64,000 nt of DNA from Nectonema munidae (lineage: Eukaryota > Nematomorpha > Nectonematoida > Nectonematidae): NCBI GenBank assembly GCA_030549495.1, contig JAUIRK010000921.1, forward strand, positions 1-64,000. Reading direction: 5' to 3'. Made by a program: the position numbers and the translations under genes. Of the stretch, positions 57,129-64,000 are shown piece after piece (within the stretch, counting starts at the first letter, position 1; every line of letters starts with the position of its first letter). Below the pieces are notes generated by a model. That model was not told the DNA's origin. It did not search any database and saw only the letters and a list, made by a program, of their open reading frames with translations.

Positions 57129-58895
57129 TCAATGGGACACTTGCTGTTGAGCTCGTGTGACCAGGCCTCTTATGTCCGGCTTTGTTTTGGACACAGCAAG
57201 GCGAATATCATTCCTAACATCAAGACGGTTTCTGGACTTTGTTTTGATCGTCGCCAGGTCAGAAAATCCAGATTCGCAAAGATATATTGTAGCGAATTGA
57301 ACGTGAATTTCGGATGCCTTCTTGCTGAGCTTTGGATACGCATCCTGAACAGACAACCAGAAGTTGGAAAGATCTTTTCTGTTACTGAAGGCCAGCTTCA
57401 TTGCTTTCGAGACTTTAAACTCTGCGAGCTCCTCTGCTTTGTCTTCAGTAGGTTTAATTTCCGTGTTAAATGGGTCTTTGTGCCATAGAACATCTAATGG
57501 GGCATTGTCGAAATAAGATTTGAACTCGGAGAAGAGAATGTCGAGATGTTTGATAATGTAATTTTTGATGCCGATGGGTAGTTCAATCTTTTTTGTCTGA
57601 AGATGCTCGTCCAATAAAGGAAACGAAGCTGTGGATCCGGCTTCAATTCGTGCCTGCCAGACTTTTATTCGAGCAGACATTCCTGTAAGCTTGTCTTGAA
57701 CGTCACTGACTGTGACATCATGGCCCTGCAAAGACTGGTTCATTTCATTTAGTCTACCGAATATATCGGCTAGGTAGGCAAGCATCATGACGAACTCTTC
57801 ATTCTTGAAGTGGACATGAAGATAGTTTTCATTCTCTTGCAGGAAAATTTCCGTCTCCAACCGAAGTTCATACAACCGAGAAAGGCATTTTCCCTCGATA
57901 ACCAACGAACTTTGGTATAAAACAAAAGTCCCACATGTTGCGCTCCCATTTCGTTGGCCAGAAGTTGGAACAGCCGATGATTTTTGGCCTTTGCACGAAT
58001 GAAGTTGATTACTTTGACAGCAATGTCCAGTACTTCTAACAAACGCGGCGGCAGAGTTTTTGACGCAAGAGCATATCGGTGTAGTGAACAGTGGGAAGAT
58101 GTTACGTGGGGCCATTCATTCTTCACAAGCGCGACGAACCCTCCTTTAACGCCAATCATCGCCGGGGCACCATCAGTACAGATATGCTTGAAATTCTGCC
58201 AACTTAGTCCATTCATTTCAAAAAACGAGTCCACGATGGCTTTGACATTTTTTGCTGTTGTTGTAGTTGGCAGGGTATTGCAGAATAAAAATTCTTCCTT
58301 CATTTTTCCTTCTTTCTCGTAGCGAGCAAAGGCAATCAACTGGCTTTCCATAGCGGTGTCAGTAGACTCATCAAGTTGAAGGCTAGCCTGATGCGTGCTT
58401 TGCTTAATTTCATAAGAAATTTGACGACACACATCAGCGGCCATGTCATCAATCCGTCGACGAATTGTGTCATTAGATAGCGAAACTTGCTGAATTTTCT
58501 TTTTGCCTCTGATCCGATCATTAGTTCCACCATTTTTTCTGTACATGGCTTGATAAGTTCCTCAGCAATATTGTGAGGTTTCTTGCACTTTACAATTTGG
58601 TAAGCTACTTCGTAGCTAGATTGAAGAGCTGGTTTTTCTTCTGGCCGGAATCCAAATTTTGGAAGCGTCGCTTCACGGTCGTACCGTGCTCGTTTTGTAA
58701 GCAGAGCATCAATACTATCATCTTTCTTTGAGGATGCAACTTGTCGCGATGGTTTGAAAGTTTAGAAGGACGTAGTGATGCATTTGCCATCACTACTGAG
58801 CAATGCAGACATTGTGCACAGTCCATGCCGTCTCGAATTACTTTAGTAAATCCAAAACTGACGTAGCTGTCATTCCATTTTCGAACTTTCGACAT
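57129..58895 (-). pseudogene. hAT transposase, ZBED5-like, frameshifted
   Basis: The N-terminal frame (58895-58605) has CLHCSVVMANASLRPSKLSN plus HRDKLH, a BED zinc finger. After shifts the next part reads KKPHNIAEELIKPC (58590-58550) and MVELMIGSEA. The main frame (58546-57785) has SLNSDTIRRRIDDMA-type wording (here LSNDTIRRRIDDMA), LQLDESTDTAME with the first Asp, CTDGAPAMIGVKGG with the second Asp, and TKVRWLSR. A further shift near 57885 leads into a C-terminal frame down to 57129: LRLETEIFLQEN, FWLSVQDAYPKLSKKASEI, and ATIYLCESGFSDLATIKTKSR, the hAT C-terminal dimerisation region with the catalytic Glu. It resembles ZBED5 and other domesticated hAT proteins. At least three shifts make it non-functional. 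Confidence 0.9.
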
Positions 58896-59040
58896 CCGAA
58901 AACAAATAATAACAAAACAAAGTTAAAAATTTGGCTTGAAAAAATTAGATTTAATCAAAAGAAATTTAACTAAATAAAATATTAGATTTAATCAAAAAGT
59001 AAAAGACAAAAAAATTTACAATTTACAAAAAGAAGAAATA

Positions 59041-59681
59041 GATTAAGCCTTTCTTTGATTACTTTGCAGAAACAGTGTTAATAAGAGAGCAAAGAAAATT
59101 TATAAACAGTTTTTTTTTCTATCAGCCATTTTTATAGTAAGGAGATAAAAAAAAAGAAAAAAATCTTAAAAATTCAAATTTTTTAGTTTAAAAAAAACTT
59201 TCAAATTAATTGAAAAAACACTTCTCTTATGACCGCAGTTTTCTCACACTTCAAGCTTCTGCATTTTAAATTACATTTTCTAGTGTTAGCTTGTGGCCCC
59301 TAGGTTAAAGGCCTGTGGCCCCCTTGGGGGGCCATGGGCCCCCGGTTGAGAAACGCTGGATTAAGCCTTTCTTTGATTACTTTGCAGAAACAGTGTTAAT
59401 AAGAGAGCAAAGAAAATTTATAAACAGTTTTTTTTTCTATCAGCCATTTTTATAGTAAGGACGATAAAAAAACAAGAAAAAAAATCTTAAAAAATTCAAA
59501 TTTTTTTAGTTTAAAAAAAACTTTCAAATTAATTGAAAAAACACTTCTCTTATGACCGCAGTTTTCTCACACTTCAAGCTTCTGCATTTTAAATTACATT
59601 TTCTAGTGTTAGCTTGTGGCCCCTAGGTTAAAGGCCTGTGGCCCCCTTGGGGGGCCATGGGCCCCCGGTTGAGAAACGCTG
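59041..59681. repeat. Tandem duplication of the hAT terminus (318 and 323 bp)
   Basis: Both copies start gattaagcctttctttgatt and end gttgagaaacgctg. They differ mainly by one-base changes in A runs, so the duplication is recent relative to the element's decay. Confidence 0.95.
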
Positions 59682-61061
59682 CTCTAAGGTCTACTGGAAA
59701 ATTAGAAAATTTATATGTTACTGAATTACTGCCAAGATTTGTAAAAAAATTATTAAATTCGTTAGCAATGGAAAAGTCATCAAAAACTATTTTATCATTA
59801 ATTTTCAAATGATTTTTACTATTTGATTTAGATTTCAGCAAAAGATTAATTTTGGACCATGTGTTTTTCATTGATTTCGACTCTGAAAAATATTTCTGAA
59901 AGTAATTATTTTTTGCAACTTTCAAAAGCGTTTTAATTTTGTTTCTATAAAATAAATATTTATTCCTTATGTTTGCATTCATTTTGTTACTTTTTATAAA
60001 TTGTAGATATAAGTTATCCCTATATCTAATGAGCTCGAGTAATTTTGAAGTCATCCAAGGTGCAGCAAACTTATTACATTTCTTGTTTTTGTAACTGATA
60101 TATTCTGTACTACTTGTGATAGAGTATTCTAAAAAACCAATTAAACATGAAAAAAACATATTTGGATCGTCAAAAAATGGTTTCAACAATTTAAAAAAAT
60201 CATATTCACCAACAATACACAAAAGTTTCCGTTTGTCTAACTTCTTTTTCATTTTGAAATGAAATGTTTTATCAACATTTAACGCTACAAAATAAGGATA
60301 GTGATCAGAGATTGGAGACGACCACACGTATGAATCACATTCTGTACTAGAGTCTAACAAGCAATTGTCTATTAGAGTATTAATATTGAGGTCGGGTTAC
60401 TTTAGAGATAGCAAACTTATAACCAGACGAGACGACAAGATCAAAAAACCTATTAACAGTTTGACTTTTTCCTACCTTGAATAGATTTATATTAAAATCT
60501 CCAAACACTAAGTGTTTACATCTAGAATCAAATTGATTGAGATAAACTTCGAAATCATTCATGAAACCATTCAAAAAAAAATTATTGCTGTTAGGGGGCC
60601 TATAAATATTATAAATTTTTATATTTTTGCCTTTTTTTATGTGAATTTCAATAGTAAAAGATTCGAAAAATTCAGATTCATTATCATAAATTATTTCAAA
60701 TTGACAGAGATTATTTATAAAAAACCCAAGTCCCGAATGAGATGATAATCGTGCAGGCTGGGATAAAAACTCATATTCATCGAAACTAAACAAGTTAAAA
60801 TTTGAATTAAGCCAAGTTTCTTGAACGCAGACAACTAATATATTATCCCTATTATTAGAATTTATACTTTTTATAAGATTACAAACATCATCAAATTTTG
60901 AGTTCAAAGATTGGCAGTTAATGCTCATGCACACAAACTTATTTCGAAAGCAAGGAAATTTATCAAAGGAAACTAAATGAGAAAAATTAAAAAAAGACTG
61001 TTATAATGTTCTGAAGGAAATGAATCAGAAAGATCAAAATAGTTATTCAAGGAATCATCAT

Positions 61062-62108
61062 TCATTCAGAATCGTTAAGAATAATGTTCAAATTTGATAG
61101 ATTCAATGCATCATAGTGCATTTTAAAATTATTCAGAGTAAAACAATTTTTACTGTTGCAAATGTGAGACGACTCTAAAGATTTAGTTGTGCAAAGATGA
61201 CAAAGATTAGTTTCTTTTTTATTGCAATTGTTTGATAAATGCGAAAGGCCACAATACTTACAAATAGGCGAACTAGCTTTACATTCTGCAGCATAATGAT
61301 TATATTTATTACAGCGATAACAAACTTTAATATAGGTGCGCAATAACTCTAACTCATGAGCTATACAATTTACATAGATATATTTTTTGCTATATATGGA
61401 TTTAACAACATCAGATTTAAAGCATATACCTATATAGAAAAAAGTAGGAGATTTACCCTTAAATTTGAATATTTTCAAGATATCGTCAGGGTTAATTTTA
61501 TTTTGTTCGCAGATCAGAATCTTCAATTGATCCAGAGATAAGGAATTATTAATACCTTTTAAACAAAAAAAAGGAGGTTTTGATTCCATATCATGGAATG
61601 AAAAGTTTTTTGCTTTAAGAAGATTCTTTAAGCTTTCTTTGTTTGAAATATCTGATGATTCAACAAGTAAGGAATTGTTTTTTGTTCGCTTAAATTTGGT
61701 GAAGCATAGTTTGTTGGATGCAGGACTAAGACTATCCTCCATTACTTTTAGGCTATTTTCCTGATTCTTGTTGAAAAACTTAGGAACTTCTAACGACAAT
61801 TTTGGAATGAAGGCAGAATTCGATACTCTATGTTCACTAACAACTTGAGCAAAAGTTCTTTGTGATGGCTTAGTACTGGTATCTTTGTTAGAAGAGATAT
61901 ACGTAGTTTTTTCTTTCAGATGATCATTAATCTTATCTAATTTAGTTGAAAAATTTTGAATAGCAGTGTTAGTACTTTGAACTTCTTTAAGTTTATCAAA
62001 TAAATAAACAATCGTATTTGTAAGAGATTCTTTAGAGAACTTGAGAGAATTTAGCCCCTTGAAATCTTTATTTTCAGCTAACTTCAAAATTTTAAATATA
62101 TTTTCCAT
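61062..62108 (-). CDS. LINE B ORF1 protein with zinc knuckles
   Basis: 348 residues, uninterrupted. The N-terminus (about 25-75) is helix-prone (LTNTIVYLFDKLKEVQ, then FSTKLDKINDHLKEK), a possible coiled coil for oligomerisation. The middle (about 155-260) is a likely RNA-recognition-type region (PPFFCLKGINNSLSLDQLKI...FKFKGKSPTFFYIGICFKS). The C-terminal part has three Cys/His motifs: CYRCNKYNHYAAEC, CKYCGLSHLSNNC and CHLCTTKSLESSHIC. It is the nucleic-acid-binding protein of the element. Unlike LINE A ORF1 it lacks the N-terminal PHD-like cluster. Confidence 0.85.
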   Translation of the reverse strand: MENIFKILKLAENKDFKGLNSLKFSKESLTNTIVYLFDKLKEVQSTNTAIQNFSTKLDKINDHLKEKTTYISSNKDTSTKPSQRTFAQVVSEHRVSNSAFIPKLSLEVPKFFNKNQENSLKVMEDSLSPASNKLCFTKFKRTKNNSLLVESSDISNKESLKNLLKAKNFSFHDMESKPPFFCLKGINNSLSLDQLKILICEQNKINPDDILKIFKFKGKSPTFFYIGICFKSDVVKSIYSKKYIYVNCIAHELELLRTYIKVCYRCNKYNHYAAECKASSPICKYCGLSHLSNNCNKKETNLCHLCTTKSLESSHICNSKNCFTLNNFKMHYDALNLSNLNIILNDSE

Positions 62109-62516
62109 ACCAAATACAAAGAGTATTGAGGATAGTATAACAAAAAACTTCTTACAATAACTTCAAATTAGGAAATCAAAACTAAGAGATGTTATCACCG
62201 TTATCAAAAACAAGTAAACTCCATTTTTGAAATTGGATTGAAATTGGAAAAAAAAAGCTCGACATTCTTCTTCTTATACATTATTATTACATTACATACT
62301 TATTATTCTTATACACACACTATTCAAGGATATCTAGGTAGAATCGGCTTTAAGCCAATATTGACTAATTAATTGCATAGTGCAATGACGATGCTTAGAT
62401 ACTCGGTTTCAATACCCTTGGCTCTTTTCCTCACAGTTCATTACAAGCTGCACACTTGTGTCTCCTAAATGAAAATATCCAATAGATCTTTCGCGATTCT
62501 TCGAAATTGACCTTTT
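62109..62516. other. Probable 5' untranslated side of LINE B and spacer
   Basis: AT-rich, no frame. The 5' end of LINE B probably lies in the first 200 bases, but I cannot place it. Confidence 0.35.
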
Positions 62517-63005
62517 TGAATGTTTCTTAACGTGGTCCATGTTGACCCCCAAGGAGTCAAAATTTAGACTCCATCAATTCTCCAAAGTGTCATGTTAAAA
62601 TTTTTAATTTAAATGTTTATTGAATAAAGAATTTAATTTTTTTGAAGAAATTTTCTGAAACTGTAAACAACGATGTTGAATCAGGTTAGATTGTAAAAGT
62701 AATTAAAATAATATTTATTTTTAATTTCTAAATCTGCATTCAAAAAATCGAAATGGACTAAATGTTTTGATAGTAGAAATTTAAGATAGCCCTTTACTTT
62801 ATTGTAACCTGACATATCAAATTTAGCTTCAAAACATCAAGTTCAATTCTTACAATAAACAAGATATTTTTTTGGCCTAATAAATTTGATTTTATATTTT
62901 TTTAATTTTAATAGATTAAAGTATATATTATAAAATTAATTGAGTAAACAAATAAAAAACAGAAATTCAAAAAAGGTCCATACGAGAAAAAAGGTTGAGA
63001 ATCAC
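62517..63005. mobile_element. Possible hAT-type MITE
   Basis: The left side reads tgtttcttaacgtggtccat, and the right side, inverted, reads agtgattctcaacctttttt and then ctcgtatggacc. Both share the hAT-like start and an inner ggtccat. The interior is AT-rich and non-coding. The target duplication is not clear. Confidence 0.4.
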
Positions 63006-63579
63006 TTACCTAATAGGACCATACACATATTACGACCACGTGTAAACAAAAATATAATTATTTAGCTTACATCTGTTTTCTAGATTTAAAAATTTTTGTG
63101 TACGGGTGTCTAATGTCAATATCTATGTGGTATTAATATATTCATATATATGTAACTATGTATTCATATGTATGTATGTATTCTTATATATAGAAATGTA
63201 TATATGTATGTATGCAAGCCCGTAAACATAAAAATTTTATGAGGGGTTGAATCTAAAAAAGTGTCTAAATTAAAATATGCTATTTTTCATTTTCTTTAAA
63301 TTGGTAATCTCTAAAATAGACAATTGATCATTTTGAAGATTGATGTAAATTGAAAAAATAATTGTAATTATGTGTTAATGTTTTTGAAATTTTATTAGAA
63401 TTATTATTGATTTGAAAAATTTAGAGTCAGGGTTCAAATATCCCTTCTCACCGGTTTGGTTACGGGTCTGCATGTATGTGTGTACAACACTCAAAATCAG
63501 GGGTAGAGTGAATTATTTACTGCACATTATATTAAAAATGGATTTGTTACAGTTGAATAAGTATAAAAATTAACCTCAA
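63006..63579. other. No gene recognised; tatgta-rich stretch
   Basis: A low-complexity tatgtatgtat-type region lies at 63130-63215. Near 63427 the string gggttcaaatatccc resembles a pol III B box with an insertion, but I could not build a tRNA around it. Confidence 0.35.
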
Positions 63580-63589
63580 TGCTGTTTAT

Positions 63590-64000
63590 GCAGAGGTGGA
63601 AGTCTTCTGATCTGCCTTCACGTGGGGGGGAGGGGGGGGGTTGTTTGAAACCAAATGATCAGGAGGCGAAAGCGAGTATTAGACGCTTAAACCTTTATCT
63701 CCGGGTAAAACAAACTCGTTAGCTCTGGATGGCAGTTGTTCTAGGAGAAAAAAATTCTGACTTCAAATTACCACTGCCTTATGGATTGTGTAATTGGTTT
63801 TACAAAGGCTAACGGTCCCAGACCTGAATACAAATACTTGTTAGCGTCAGGAAGGGCATCCGGCTTGTAAAAAAAGCTCCAAATTTTATGCAATGATCCA
63901 AAAAGTTGGACGGGGTACAGCCCAAAGTACTCCGTGGGTGTTTCCAGTAACCTACGTCAAAAAGAATACTGGAAAAAACTAATGCCTGTAGGTTAAAATA
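63590..64000. repeat. Possible retroelement piece at the window edge
   Basis: This stretch is clearly less AT-rich than its neighbours and includes gcgtcaggaagggcatccgg at about 63845-63864, a phrase I associate with the 3' region of invertebrate LINEs or derived SINEs. The window ends before it can be followed. A G-rich run sits at 63624-63641. Confidence 0.35.

Larger units (their letters stand above)
56974..59681 (-). mobile_element. hAT element (ZBED5-like) inserted in LINE B, one end duplicated
   Basis: The ends are cagcgtttctcaacc on the left and the same inverted on the right. They are flanked by an 8-bp target duplication ctctaagg (56966-56973 and 59682-59689), exactly as expected for hAT. 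On the right the terminal part is present twice in tandem: 59041-59358 and 59359-59681, both ending with gttgagaaacgctg. So the element has an extra internal copy of its own terminus. The transposase lies on the minus strand between 57129 and 58895. Length about 2.7 kb. Confidence 0.95.
55401..61065 (-). pseudogene. LINE B ORF2: APE endonuclease and reverse transcriptase, interrupted
   Basis: An ATG at 61065-61063 overlaps the ORF1 stop as ATGA. A frame slip in a T run (minus strand) near 60985 precedes SINCQSLNSKFDD (60930). Endonuclease motifs follow: VCVQETWL, NIYRPPN, VFGDFNINLF (60490) and SDHYPYFVAL (60305), with another slip near 60385. The frame enters the hAT element at NFPVDLR (59690) and resumes at 56973 with DKFYLKKFTDSDIL. 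The reverse transcriptase has NYRAISLVPSISKILEKLIY, FIDLSKAFDSISH, GVPQGSVLGPLLFSIYIND, LYADDIAIL and thumb FNFLGLTIDNKLSWK. One in-frame TGA at 55818-55820 interrupts it; the same frame then continues to 55401. With three lesions apart from the insertion it is well preserved but inactive. Confidence 0.9.
55401..62108 (-). mobile_element. Near-complete LINE B, split by a hAT element
   Basis: On the minus strand: ORF1 at 62108-61062, ORF2 from about 61065 down to 55401, with a 2.7-kb hAT insertion at 56974-59681. The protein wording is close to LINE A and C, so it belongs to the same CR1/Jockey-group clade. The upstream UTR (after 62108) and the 3' end (before 55401) are not sharply defined. 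Confidence 0.9.

Noticed and set aside
57132-58322. Plus-strand frames of 118 and 112 residues
   Set aside because: Antisense shadows of the hAT transposase; no family resemblance.
63420-63440. Pol III B-box-like string suggesting a tRNA or SINE
   Set aside because: The string has an insertion, and no A box or cloverleaf could be built around it.

Overview
The window is AT-rich eukaryotic DNA crowded with transposons. It has no operons, many decayed reverse transcriptase and transposase frames, and GT-AG style splice signals around the few host-like exons. The repeat content (CR1/Jockey-type LINEs, an RTE-like LINE, piggyBac, pogo/Tigger, hAT and IS630-Tc1-like DNA transposons, foldback elements and minisatellites) fits an invertebrate, plausibly an arthropod. 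The species cannot be fixed from the sequence alone.

Only a few pieces look like host genes. The best is a short minus-strand gene at 54.1-54.5 kb for mitochondrial ribosomal protein mL54. At 4.4-5.0 kb and 35.9-36.5 kb there are paralogous minus-strand exons of a protein that resembles the 2H phosphoesterase fold but lacks both catalytic histidines; the second copy is frameshifted. Two plus-strand exons at 27.3 and 29.9 kb may belong to a small calycin-like (fatty-acid-binding-like) gene.

Layout: 1-9.1 kb and 33.5-39.1 kb are diverged copies of one segmental duplication that carries the 2H-like exons. 9.6-14.5 kb holds decayed IS630-like, pogo and piggyBac copies. 15.5-16.1 kb is a long foldback element. 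16.7-19.1 kb is a nearly intact, GC-rich Tigger element. 20.3-21.6 kb is a LINE fragment and 22.5-26.7 kb is a near-complete two-ORF LINE. 29.3-31.4 kb holds tandem repeats, a tiny piggyBac-type MITE and a LINE tail. 40.9-44.0 kb is a complete but decayed piggyBac with TTAA target duplications. 44.3-45.2 and 48.2-49.9 kb are satellite-like arrays, with an RTE-like LINE between them at 45.6-47.0 kb. 50.7-53.7 kb is a LINE fragment split by a pogo-like element. 55.4-62.1 kb is a near-complete LINE on the minus strand, split by a hAT element of the ZBED5 type.

The elements are nested, which gives relative ages: pogo into LINE, hAT into LINE, and a foldback into one arm of the segmental duplication. 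Where empty sites or target duplications are visible the history can be read directly. No CRISPR array, tRNA or rRNA was recognised, and no clearly new multi-gene system was found. The most unusual items are the histidine-less 2H-like pair, the GC-rich Tigger with a single nonsense codon, and the hAT element with a tandemly duplicated end.
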